A DNA stretch of 64,000 bases, taken from positions 124,341,501 to 124,405,500 of the forward strand of contig NC_091727.1 of the NCBI RefSeq assembly GCF_042477335.2, given 5' to 3'. This document shows, in pieces, positions 34,874 to 45,751 of this stretch; positions within the stretch are counted from its first letter, which is position 1, and each line of letters starts with the position of its first letter. The position numbers and the translations under genes were made by a program. The notes under the pieces are model-generated. The model was not told the origin of the DNA. It saw only the letters and a list, made by a program, of their open reading frames with translations, and ran no database searches. Origin of the DNA: Ovis canadensis (Eukaryota > Chordata > Mammalia > Artiodactyla > Bovidae).

Positions 34874-36170
34874 AGAAGATGGCAGAGGAATAGGACAGGG
34901 AGACCCCTTTCTCCCCCACGAATTCATCAAAAGAACATTTAAATGCTGAGTAAATTCCACAAGACAGCTTCTGAATTCCATCAGAGGACATCAGGCACCC
35001 AGAAAAGCAGCCCATTGTCTTGGAAAGGAGGTAGGAAAATAATATAAAAGACAAAAAGAGACACAAAAGAGGTAGGGATGGAGCTCTGTCCTGGGAAGGG
35101 AGTCTTAAAGAGAGAAGTTTCCAAACACCAGGAAACACTCTCACTGCCGAGTCTGTGGAGAGCCTTGGAACCACAAAGGGCAACATAACTGAGAGGATAA
35201 ATAAATAAATAATTAAAACCCACAGATTATGTGGCCAACGGTAGCTCCCCCAGTGGAGAAGCAGTACAGACGCCTGCATCTGCCACTAGCATGTGGGCGC
35301 TGGGCAGAGAGGCACGGGCTGCATTGCTTAGAGTAAGGACTGGGCCTGAATGCCCAGAGGAAAATCTGAGGGAAGTAACTTTGGCTAGCAAACCAGTCTG
35401 TGAGATAGCTACCACGTGAAAAGCCTTAACCTAAAACAACGCCAGGCCCACTCACAGAACAAAGAAATGAACAGAGATAGCTGGCTGCAGACCATCCCCC
35501 TCCAGTGATAGGTGGCCAGAGCCAGAAGGGGGCAATTGCGGCCCCAGAGAGGCATTATCTACCAAACTGCAAGCAGGCTTCTTTGCTAACTAAGACTTCC
35601 AGGGATTCTGGATGGTCAACATCCACCTGAGAAGGTGCACGAGTTGTACACCCAGAAAACTGAGTGGCAGGGACGGGGGAGTTGATAAGTCGCAGCGACT
35701 ACACTTGCCAAATACCTCATCACCTGAACTGCTCGGACCTGGGAAGGGCACAAAATGCAGGCCCAACTGAGTCTGTGCCTCTGAGGACTACCTGAGTGCC
35801 TGAACCTGAGTGGCTTAGACCTGGGAGGTGCATGCAGCCCAGGGCCAGCCTTGGACAGTTCCTGGCAGAGCAACCTAGAGCCTGAGCAGTGTGGGCAGGG
35901 AGGGCACACACACCATGAGCAGGGGCAGGACCAATGTGGCTGAGACACTGCGAGCATATGCCAGTGTTATTTGTTTGCAGCGTCCCTCCCCCCACCCACA
36001 GCACAACTGAACAAGTGAGCCTAAAAAAGTGTCCATCACCACCCCCTTGTGTCAGAGAGGAAATTAGACACTGAAGAGACCAGCAAACAGAAGAAGCTAA
36101 AACAGAGGAAACCACCTTGGAAGTGACAGGTACAATAGATAAAAAACCCTGTAGTTAGTACTGACTACAT

Positions 36171-36467
36171 AGGAAGGGGCTTACGCTGCTGCTGCTAAGT
36201 CGCTTCAGTCGTATCCGACTCTGGGCGATCCCGTAGATGGCAGCCCACCAGGCTCCCCCGTCCCTGGGACTCTCCAGGCAAGAACACTGGAATGAGTTGC
36301 CATTTCCTTCTCCAGTGCATGAAAGTGAAAAGTGAAAGTGAAGTTGCTCAGTCGTGTCAAACTCCTAGCAACCCCATGTACTGCAGCCTATCAGGCTCCT
36401 CCATCTATGGGATTTTCCAGGCAAGCATACTGGAGTGGGTTGCCATTGCCTTCTCTGAGGAAGGGGC
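36171..36467 (-). mobile_element. BOV-A2 SINE with 10-base target-site duplication
   Basis: Antisense BOV-A2 at 36181-36457 (gctgctgctgctaagtcgcttcag ... ggagtgggttgccattgcc), flanked by exact AGGAAGGGGC at 36171-36180 and 36458-36467. It is inserted in the L1 leader. Confidence 0.92.
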
Positions 36468-37825
36468 CTATAGATCTTGAGAAATATAAGCTGGACCAAA
36501 GAACTATCCGAAAATGAACTGACCACACACTGCCCACAACAACACCAGAGAAAGTCCTAGATATATTTTTACTATTTTTACTATCATTCTTTTTTAAATT
36601 ATTTTTTAAAATTTTTAAGTCCTCTATTATTCCTTTAATTTTCATTTTTATAACCTATTACTTTGAAAAAAAAGAGACCATATTTTTTAAAGCATAATTC
36701 ATATCTATATATATATTATAATTTTTGTGACTTTTCTTTTCTTTAATACTGTATTTTTGAAAATCCAACTTCTACTTAAATTTTTAATCTTTGCTTTTTG
36801 ATATTTGTTATCAATTTTGTACCTTTAAGAACCCAGTCTTCAGGACCCATTTTTACTTGGGAGCAAGATTACTGGCTTGACTGCTCGCTCCCCCTTTGGA
36901 CTCTATTTTTTCTCCACCAGGTCACCTCTATCTCCTCCCTCCCCCTTCTCTTCTCTACCCAACTCTGTGAATCTCTTTGTGTGTTCCAGATGGTGGAGAA
37001 CACTTAGGGAACTGATTCCTGGCTGGATCTGTCTCTCTCCTTTTGATTCTCCCCTTTACCCTCCTGGCCACCTCTGTCTCCTTCTTCCCTCTTCTCTTCT
37101 CTGTATAACTCCATGAACATCTCTGAGTGGTCCAGACTGTGGAGCACACATAAGGAAGTGATTACTGGCTAGTTTGCTCTCTCCTCTTTTGATTCCACCT
37201 CATCTCATTCGGATCACCTCTATCTCCCTCCTCCCTCTTGTTTTCTCCATGTCACTCTGTGAACCTCTATGGGTGTCCCTCAGTGTGGAGAAACTTTTCA
37301 TTTTAATGAAGATGTTTTATCAATGGTGCTGTATAGATGGACAAGTCTTGAGGCTACTGTAAAAATAAGACTGAAAACCAGAAGCAGGAGGCTTAAGTCC
37401 AAATCCTGAGAACACCAGAGAACTCCTGACTCCAGGGAACATTAATCAACAGAAGCTCATCAAATGCCTCCATACCTAAACTCAAACCAAGTACCACCCA
37501 AAGGCCAACAAGTTCCAGAGCAAGACATACCACACAAATTCTCCAGCAACACAGGAACACAGCCCTGAGCTTCAATATACAGCATGTTCAGAGTCACTCC
37601 AAATCCACTGACATCTCATAACTCATTACTGGACACTTCATTGCACTCCAGAGAGAAGAAATCCAGCTCCACCCACCAGAACACCGACACAAGCTTCCCT
37701 AACCAGAAAACCTTGACAAGCCACCCATACAACACCACCAACAGCAAGGAAACTTCACAATAAAGAGAACTCCACAAACTGCCAGAATACAGAAAGGCGA
37801 CCCCAAACACAGCAATATGAACAAC

Positions 37826-38749
37826 ATGAAGAGACAGAGGAATACCCAGCAGGTAAAGGAACAGGATAAATGCCGACCAAACCAAACAAGAGGAAGAGAT
37901 AAGGAATCTTCTGATAAAGAATTCTGAATAATGATCGTGAAAATGATCCAAAATCTTGAAATCAAAATGGAATCACAGATAAATAGCCTGGAGACAAGGA
38001 TTGAGAAAATGCAAGAAAGGTTTAACAAGGACCTAGAGGAAATAAAGAAGAGTCAATATATCATGAATAATGCAATAAATGAGATTGAAAGCACTCTGGA
38101 GGGAACAAATAGTAGAATAACAGAGGCAGAAGTTAGGATTAGTGAAGTAGAAGATAGAATGGTACAAATAAATGAATCAGAGAGGAAAAAAGAAAAATGA
38201 ATTAAAAGAAATGAGGACAACCTCAGAGACCTCTGGGACAATGTTAAACACCCCAATATTTGAATCATAGGAGTCCCAGAAGAAGAAGACAGAAAGAAAG
38301 ACCATGAGAAAATACTTGAAGAGATGATAATTGAAAACTTCCCTAAAATGGGGAAGGAAATAATTAACCAAGTCCAAGAAACCCAGAGAATCCCAAAGAG
38401 GATAAACCCGAGGCAAAATACCCCAAGGCATACATTAATCAAATTAACAAAGATCAAACTCAAAGAACAAATATTAAAAGCAGCAAGGGAAAAACAACAA
38501 ATAACACACAAGAGGATTCCCATAAGGATAACAGCTGATCTTTCAAGAGAAACTCTTCAGGCCAGGAGGGAATGGCAGGACATACTTAAAGTGATAAAAG
38601 AAAATAACCTACAGCCCAGATAACTGTACTCAGCAAGGATCTCATTCAAATATGAAGGAGAAATCAAAAGCTTTAGAGACAAGCAAAAGCTGAGAGAATT
38701 CAGCACCACCAAACCAGCTCTCCAACAAATGCTAAAGGATCTTCACTAG
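37826..38749 (+). pseudogene. L1 ORF1 (RNA-binding ORF1p), in-frame stops only
   Basis: ORF1p coats L1 RNA as a coiled-coil trimer. Reading from the ATG at 37826 (MKRQRNTQQVKEQDK) the frame stays in phase for 307 codons to the stop at 38747, with no frameshift. It contains four internal stops. Three of them (near 37925, 38198 and 38261) stand where the L1 family has Arg, consistent with CGA to TGA decay. The coiled coil is visible (MIQNLEIKMESQINSLETRIEKM), followed by the RRM-like region (IIGVPEEED) and the C-terminal domain (QARREWQDILKVIKE). Length and order fit a normal L1 ORF1, so the element was complete when inserted and has decayed since. Confidence 0.85.
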
Positions 38750-38800
38750 ACAGGAAACACAAAAAGGGTGTATAAACTCGAGCCCCAAACAATAAAATAA

Positions 38801-39505
38801 ATGGCATTGGGATCATACTTACCAGTAATTACCTTAAACATAAATGGGTTGAATGCCCCAAGCAAAAGACAAAGACTGGCTGCATGGATACAAAAACAAG
38901 ACCCCTATATATGTTGTCTCCAAAGGACTCACCTCAAAACAGGGGACACATACAGACTGAAAGTGAAGGGCTGGAAAATGATATTCCACACAAATAGAGA
39001 CCAAAAGAAAACAGGAGTAGCAATACTCATACCAGATAAAATAGACTTCAAAACAAAGGCTGTGAAAAAAGACAAAGAAGGACACTACATAATGATAAAA
39101 GGATCCATCCAAGAAGAAGTCATAACAGTTATATATGCACCCAACATAGGAGTACCACTATATGTAACACAAGTGCTAACAAGTATGAAAGGGGAAATTG
39201 ACAACATCACAATAATAGTAGGAGACTTTAATACCCCACTCACACCTATGGATAGATCAACTAAACAGGAAATTAACAAGGAAACACGAACTTTAAATGA
39301 TACAATAGACCAGTTAGACCTAATTGATATCTATAGGGCATTTCACTATCAGCAATTATCAGAGACTATATTGCAAACAAAGTTCCATCCAGTAAAGGCT
39401 ATGGTTTTTCCAATAGTCATGTATGGACGTGGCAGTTGGACTATAAAGAAGGTGAGCACCGAAGAATTGATGCTTTTGAACTGTGGTGTTGGGGAAGACT
39501 CTTGA
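38801..39505 (+). pseudogene. L1 ORF2 endonuclease fragment fused in frame to BovB
   Basis: An open frame of 234 codons. Residues 1 to about 182 are L1 ORF2 endonuclease: VITLNINGLNAPSKRQRL, then LQRTH, where the family has the metal-binding Glu (LQETH) and this copy has Arg, then VGDFNTPLTPMDRS and QLDLIDIYRAFH. After a few unassigned residues it continues as BovB C-terminal sequence (HPVKAMVFPIVMYG, SWTIKK). L1 ORF2 is normally about 1275 residues, so reverse transcriptase is absent. The open junction is probably chance. No activity is expected. Confidence 0.8.
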
Positions 39506-39555
39506 TAGTGGCTTGGACAGCAAGGAGATCCAACCAGCCCATTCTGAAGGAGACA
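39357..39555 (+). mobile_element. BovB LINE internal fragment
   Basis: Sense BovB (aaagttccatccagtaaaggctatgg ... aggagatccaaccagcccattctgaagg), cut on both sides: by the L1 on the left and by the inner edge of the inverted repeat on the right. It shares the unusual aaagttcc and agtaaaggct variants with the antisense BovB at 12660-12700, suggesting a common source. Confidence 0.78.
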
Positions 39556-41487
39556 CATCATATTTGAGGGGAAAACGGAAGGCCTTGATAAAGGCCAATC
39601 ATTAACCTTCAATAATTAATTAATATCTTTTATTAGTTGACACCTAGCTGGGTAGGCAGTAAGAAACTCACGAATGGTCCTGGAAAGTTGAAGATCTCTG
39701 AAAGGTAAATAGGAAAATAGGTAGGTGAGATATGTTAAAGAGGAAAGGATATATGACAGTTTCTTCCTACTTCAGTACTATGCAATGAGGGAAGAGTCTC
39801 ACAACTGGCATTGTAGATGTACATTGGAACAAACTTGGAAGCAAATCACTCATTTTTTTGTTGCTACTCAGAGCACCTACCTATTGTTTCATTAACAACA
39901 CCCTTGTTGTTTCATTAACAACAACATTCACGGTTTCATCACAACACCCCTTTTAGGTAGACAAAATAGTCATTCTTAATACATAAAAGAGAAAACTGAG
40001 TAGCAAACAAGTCTTCAGTCAAATCATCCAACTGATGATTTGGGCAAGTTTCCAGCCCAAGTTTCTGCCAGCAATGTTTAATTAATTAATTCTTCCAATA
40101 ATACCTTCTATAGGCCTAGAGAGGAGGTGCCATCAAATGAAACTTAGGAAATCAAATCTTGCATTCAGTGATACACACTTTTTGCCCACAAAGGGACAAT
40201 TTAAATGCTACATAGCACAAGGAAAGGACAATAAGGGGAATTAAATATGTATCAGAAAAGTTCAACCAATATACAAATGATTAGGGTGTGTTTTTAAGCA
40301 TCTCCTGATTTCTTAACTCTTGTTATCAATGCAGGGAAAACTGAACATTTTGAATTTTATGCTTTAAGGATATTTTGTTCTTGTTGCCTAGGTTCTCAAT
40401 CTCACCTCTTCATCTTGCCTGTGATGTCTTAATCATCTCCATGGCAACGGTTGTGACCTCAGAGACAGGCTAGAAAGCCAGGAAAAATACATTAACAACC
40501 AGCGCAGTAATCAGATCCCCACAGCACTGCAGACTATGGTTGGAGCACTGAGAATCAAGTTAAACGAGTAAGCATTCCACTTCTGACTGAGTGTTCTCTA
40601 GAGCAGCACTTCTCAAACTTCAGTGAACACTCAAATCACCTAGAGAATCTTGTTAAAATGGAATACCAATCCTGTAGGTCTGGGACGGGGTCTTAGGGTC
40701 TGTATTTCCAACAACCTCCCTAGAGATGCCAAAGCTACTGGTTCCCTGAGTATTTTGCGTAGCCAGGGCCAAGAACTGTCATTATGCCAAAGTAATGTCA
40801 GCACATTTGGAGTCCCAGAGGAAGTGCTGTTTTGGACAGCAGTCCTGATGAAAACGACACCTCTGATATTAACTGGTTCTGTGTTCTTGGGTAAATATTT
40901 TTACCTCTCTGACCCTCTTTTTCTTCTCTGTGAAATTATGAATGTGGTCTGGATGATTTCTAAGATAAGTTTGGATTGTAAACTTGTATGAGTCTCTTAT
41001 AAAGAAGAAAAATTTAGAACCGTAGGTGTAGTCTGAGGGCAAAATGACCCTATATTATCAAAGGAAGGATGAAAGTAGTCTACTATAACTCTTTCCTTTA
41101 TCTTCTTAATTCCAAATCTTCTGTGTGTCTTCAGGTAATTAATTTCTTCTAAATGGGGATAATACTGGCATTTTCCTAAAGAAGAGGCAACATTGAATGG
41201 TGGATAAGAGTTTTGAGCATTTCTGAGCTCTCAGCAGACACTTGTGACCTAATAGCTAACAGCTTTGGCTACTCACTCATGACGCTGTCCCTCTGATCAC
41301 AGAGCAAAACCGCTGTCTGCCCACTGGTATCCAGTTCTGGTACTCAATTCTGCCTAGCCCCATTTCATTCCAGAAGATACAAGAGAGAGTTACTCAGAAT
41401 CACCTCCTACCCTATCGCTCTGTTGAAGCAGTGTGAGAAATTTCTTCTTGAGTTCCGCAGTCATTTGGTGAGCCCACAAAACAGAAA
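39556..41487. other. 5' flank of right RTL4-like copy
   Basis: The mirror of 2918-4848. It contains the MER5-like (about 40600-40870) and MIR-like (about 40880-41000) remnants. The last 80 bases before 41488 keep the frameshifted RTL4-like codons. The frame 40650-40991 is not conserved on the other arm. Confidence 0.5.
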
Positions 41488-41949
41488 ATGAACCCCCTGG
41501 TGAATACTAAGGTTGACAAAGAGGACAACGTCTCTCAGCAGGATGACACTACTTTTCAGCTCCTCCCTGAGTATCTAAGATATGATGAATCCAGTCAGAG
41601 TGATCATTTCCAAGAAGACCTAGCTGACTCCATTCAGGATGAAGTTAGTGGCCCAGATCTGAAGGACAATATCCCAGAACTTGTCATGACTCAGTGTATT
41701 CAGTTCGGCAAGAAACGTAGTGACCAGCCAGAGCTTCTACCAAGCTTCACCAACAGCACGCAGCCAGCACCCATGGAAGACCCGATACAGCTGCAAGGAA
41801 GCGAGACACCTTTCACTCCAATCAGAAGAGCCCACCAGCGAAAAATTCAGGCATGCCTCTACTGCAGCCACGCAGGTCAGTTCCCAATAGATTGCCTGGA
41901 CCAAAGCTCTGAAGCCCCAGCAAACATGAATAACCCAACTGATCAGTAA
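41488..41949 (+). pseudogene. RTL4: RTL4-like (retrotransposon Gag-like 4) C-terminal half, right copy
   Basis: The partner of the left copy at 2456-2917. The 462-base frame differs by a single nucleotide (codon 14: Asn here, Ser there), so the 153-residue products differ by one amino acid. It has the same Gln-substituted zinc knuckle (CLYCSHAGQFPIDC). Upstream, LLKQCEKFLLEF is encoded in another frame up to about 41453, and the in-phase RTL4-like run (SFGEPTKQ) begins just before the ATG. This implies a one-base deletion around 41447-41457, also present in the left copy, so the lesion predates the inverted duplication. Known RTL4 is a single-exon gag-derived gene of about 310 residues on the eutherian X. 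Whether the 153-residue form is translated cannot be judged from sequence. Confidence 0.72.
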
Positions 41950-43076
41950 GAGGAACCCAGGCAAGTCACATGGTTAACATATTCCCTCACCTCCAGCCTT
42001 ACTGATTTATATCCTGCATTAACGTTTAAAATACAGGTGGGGAACTGGGATACCACCTTACAGACAGTCATAAATTCATGCTTCTGAGAATTTCAACAAC
42101 CAGATCTTGTTCATTTGCTGACCCATCACCAAACCTGATCCAACAATGATGAACTTCCATGCACTTTCTGCACCTGGGACTAACTTTCCAAGAGTACTGA
42201 AAGCCTGAAGGAAAAACTCTGCTCCTTCGGACCCAATCGAAATCAGCCTGGCAATGCATTGGGAAACTTCATCCTCACCAATGGGTAATAGACACCAGGG
42301 TTGAGCTTTGAGGCCCTAGTCTTTGTGTCTACACTTGGCTCCAAGCCTCTCACCCTCACTCTCATGGGTCTGTATGCTAGTTCCTTGTTTTTTTTTTAGA
42401 GACTCTTGGCTGAGTCCCAGTTGCATTTCACATCCTACCAACATTGTCTACCAGAAGCTGAATCCTGATCCACCTGTTGACTAGTTCTACCTTAAAATAA
42501 ACCAACTTTCATGGAAACACAGTTCTGACACCGTTTCATATGATACTTTATTTTATTACTATTTAAATACTTCTGCTTGCCCAACCACCTGAAACCTTTG
42601 CTACTGACAAACTAAATGGTATCGACCTCCCAGTTATCTGCTTGGAACTCTGGGTACACTTATTTGAGAACTAGCCCTTCAGGTTGGTACATGTTTTTAG
42701 CCAAGCCCTGGCCTCCTCCCTATTGCTTCAAACCTACTTCAGGTTCCAGCATGTCTTATGGCCAAGTCAAAATGCTCTAGGATGATGAGCTCTGATAACT
42801 ATTTAGTGAGAGTTGGGGAATGTGTTACATCATAATGACTATGTCTGAAGCATGTCCTTGCTTCCTTATATAGGGGACCTGGCTGACTAAATCTCACTGA
42901 AGGCTGAGGATCAGTCCCTTTAGTAGTTTCTGACTCTAGAGGCATCAGCATGATCTAGGATCTCTGCCCCTTGATGCTAAGCTCTACCCCTATAGATAAC
43001 CTCTGAGGACCCTTTAACTAGTTGAAGATCTTAAAGAGTAGTTAATGGCAGACAATTTTCTGAACCATCTCATGTT
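41950..43076. other. 3' flank of right RTL4-like copy
   Basis: The mirror of 1314-2455, a probable former 3' untranslated region and downstream DNA. No repeat is recognised until the L1 insertion. Compared with the left arm there are several single-base changes and one- to six-base indels, for example around 42360-42450. Confidence 0.5.
42496..42501 (+). promoter_or_regulatory. Candidate polyadenylation signal AATAAA
   Basis: AATAAA about 550 bases after the stop of the right RTL4-like frame, matching 1912-1917 on the other arm. It is plausible as the old RTL4 3' end signal; support is positional only. Confidence 0.35.
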
Positions 43077-44500
43077 TAAAATCCTGGGGTTTTGATTTGC
43101 ATTTCTCTAATAATGAGTGATGTTGAGCATCTTTTCATGTGTTTGTTAGCCATCCGTGTGTCTTCTTTGGAGAAATGTCTATTTAGTTCTTTGGCCCATT
43201 TTTTGATAGGGTCGTTTATTTTTCTGGAGTTGAGCTGCAGAAGTTGCTTGTATATTTTTGAGATTAGTTGTTTGTCAGTTGCTTCATTAGCTATTATTTT
43301 CTCCCATTCAGAAGGCTGTCTTTTCACCTTGCTTATATTTTCCTTTGTTGTGCAGAAGCTTTTAATTTTAATTAGATCCCATTTGTTTATTTTTGCTTTT
43401 ATTTCCAGCATTCTGGGAGGTGGATCATAGAGGATCCTGCTGTGATTTATGTCTGAGAGTGTTTTGCCTATGTTCTCCTCTAGGAGTTTTATAGTTTCTG
43501 ATCTTACATTTAGATCTTTAATCCATTTTGAGTTTATTTTTGTGTGCGGTGTTAGAAAGTGATCTAGTTTCATTCTTTTACAAGTGGTTGACCAGTTTTC
43601 CAAACCACAATGAGGTACCACTTCACACCAGTCAGAATGGCTGCGATCCAAAAATCTGCAAGCAATAAATGCTGGAGAGGGTGTGGAGAAAAGGGAACCC
43701 TCCTACACTGTTGGTGGGAATGCAAACTAGTACAGCCACTATGGAGAACAGTGTGGAGATTCCTTAAAAAATTGCAAATAGAACTACCTTATGACCCAGC
43801 AATCCCACTTCTGGGCATACACACCGAGGAAACCAGAATTGAAAGAGACACATGTACCCCAATGTTCATCGCAGCACTGTTTATAATAGCCAGGACATGG
43901 AAACAACCTAGATGTCCATCAGCAGATGAATGGATAAGAAAGCTGTGGTACATATACACAATGGAGTATTACTCAGCGGTTAAAAAGAATTCATTTGAAT
44001 CAGTTCTGATGAGATGGATGAAACTGGAGCCGATTATACAGAGTGAAGTAAGCCAGAAAGAAAAACACCAATACAGTATACTAACACATATATATGGAAT
44101 TTAGGAAGATGGCAATGACGACCCTGTATGCAAGACAGGGAAAGAGACACAGATGTGTATAACGGACTTTTGGACTCAGAGGGAGAGGGAGAGGGTGGGA
44201 TGATTTGGGAGAATGACATTCTAACATGTATACTATCATGTGAATTGAATCGCCAGTCTATGTCTGACGCAGGATGCAGCATGCTTGGGGCTGGTGCATG
44301 GGGATGACCCAGAAAGATGTTATGGGGAGGGAGGTGGGAGGGGGGTTCAAGTTTGGGAATGCATGTAAGAATTAAAGATTTTAAAATGTAAAAAATAAAA
44401 AACTAAAAAATAAAATAAATAAATTTATATTTATTAAAAAAAATAAAATAAAATTTTCTTACTCTCAAAAAAAAAAATAAAATAAAATAAAATCCTGGGG
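43077..44500 (+). mobile_element. L1 LINE with 5' inversion and 13-base target-site duplication
   Basis: Present only in the right arm. Exact TAAAATCCTGGGG occurs at 43077-43089 and 44488-44500, and the left arm has a single copy at about 1327-1339. Inside, 43090 to about 43603 is antisense L1 ORF2 (frame 43651-43076 minus: [39 protein letters not shown]). From about 43604 to 44487 is sense ORF2 C-terminus ([18 protein letters not shown]) and the 3' end with an A-rich tail. This head-to-head structure is the signature of twin-primed reverse transcription. Confidence 0.95.
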
Positions 44501-44511
44501 TATAAATATCA

Positions 44512-44725
44512 GTGGGCTTCCCTGTTGGCTCAGACAGTAAAGAATCTTCTTGCAATGTGGGAGATCTTGGTTTGGTCCCTGGGTTGAGAAGATCCCCTGG
44601 AGCAGGGCATGAAAACCCACTCCAGTATTCTTTCCTGGAGAATTCCCATAAATGGAGGGGCCTGGGGGCTACAGACCATGGGGTCGCAAAGAGTTGGACG
44701 CGACTTAGCATACAGCACACAAACA
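44512..44725 (+). mobile_element. Bov-tA SINE
   Basis: The counterpart of 1100-1313 (ttggctcagacagtaaagaatc ... gcaaagagttggacgcgacttagc). Confidence 0.88.
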
Positions 44726-44729
44726 TCAA

Positions 44730-45506
44730 CACCCTCTGTCCATAAAACTCACAAAATGAGGGTATGATTGTTTCTGCTATGCTTTTGGCATAGCTCCACT
44801 CTGTATGGATCCCTAATGCTACTGAACAAAAGCAGGGCAAGGCTGAAAAGGAAAAGTCCCTAAAATGTTAAGGGTATACAGTGATAATTGGTGTATTCTG
44901 GTAATTATCTGCTCTTTGTTCCCTGATTCTTCATGCTAGAGTATGTTCCCATAATGGCTTCCCTGATGTAATATTAGTAAATCAGTATTTCCTAGCATCC
45001 AGCACGGCCACTCAGGACTTGAAGCGCCACTGTAGTCTATCCTAGAAAATTATGGTTTGACAATACCTAAACCCAACTAAGACCTTATTACCCTTAGCTT
45101 AAAGCACTAACAAAGAGATATTTTCAGCTATCAGTGCCTCACTAACCACAGTGCCAATTCTTATTTGTATTTGCCAGGAGTCTGCTTTATCAATAGCTTG
45201 CTATATATCCACCTTACTGCATATGCTCTCACAACAAGGAGACCTGAATGCACATATTTCCCCTGTGCTGAGAAATTCCCACAAGTGTATTGGGATTATT
45301 TGAGAGGCTCTATCAGGTAGCTCTATTTGAAATGTAAGTGACTCTGGCATTACCTTCAGGTATCCTGATCTAGCACCACCAATTCTGTCATAAAGGACTA
45401 ACCCGATGGACTCCAGGCACTTTCCTTACTGACTCCAGTGTGGTCCTGGCATGTTGATAGGAGCATTCACTTGATGTAACCACCAATCTTTCTTTATCTT
45501 TGTGCC
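44730..45506. other. Unassigned sequence of right arm
   Basis: The mirror of 324-1099; no gene or repeat recognised. Confidence 0.45.
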
Positions 45507-45740
45507 ACAATTTATCACAGACTTCCCAGGTATCCCCATGGTAAAGAATCTGCCTACCACGTAGGAGACATGGGTTCAATCCCTGGGTCTGGAAGATGCT
45601 CTGAAAAGAAATGTCATCCCACCTCAGTATTCTTGCCTGGGAAATCCCAAGGATGTAGGAACCTGGTGGGCTACAGTCCATGGGGTCACAAAGAGTTGGA
45701 CATGACTTAGTAACGGAGCATTGACAACAACAATTTATCA
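45507..45740 (+). mobile_element. Bov-tA SINE with target-site duplication
   Basis: The counterpart of 90-323. Exact ACAATTTATCA flanks are at 45507-45517 and 45730-45740. Frames across it, such as 45744-45388 minus, are artefacts. Confidence 0.9.
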
Positions 45741-45751
45741 TCAATTTCTCT

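Larger units (their letters stand above)
34874..39345 (+). mobile_element. L1 LINE with intact 5' end, 3' truncated
   Basis: It starts with the ruminant L1 5' end (agaagatggcagagg), followed by a long 5' untranslated region to about 37825 that is interrupted by a BOV-A2, then ORF1 (37826-38749) and the start of ORF2 (from 38801). The sequence stops being L1 at about 39345 within the endonuclease domain and passes into BovB. About 2 kb or more of ORF2, the 3' end and the poly(A) are missing here. Reading frames at 34836-37700 on either strand are leader artefacts. Confidence 0.9.

Noticed and set aside
35227..36115. Cys/Ser-rich frames on both strands between 34836 and 37700
   Set aside because: They lie in the L1 5' untranslated region and on its opposite strand; no L1 protein is encoded there.
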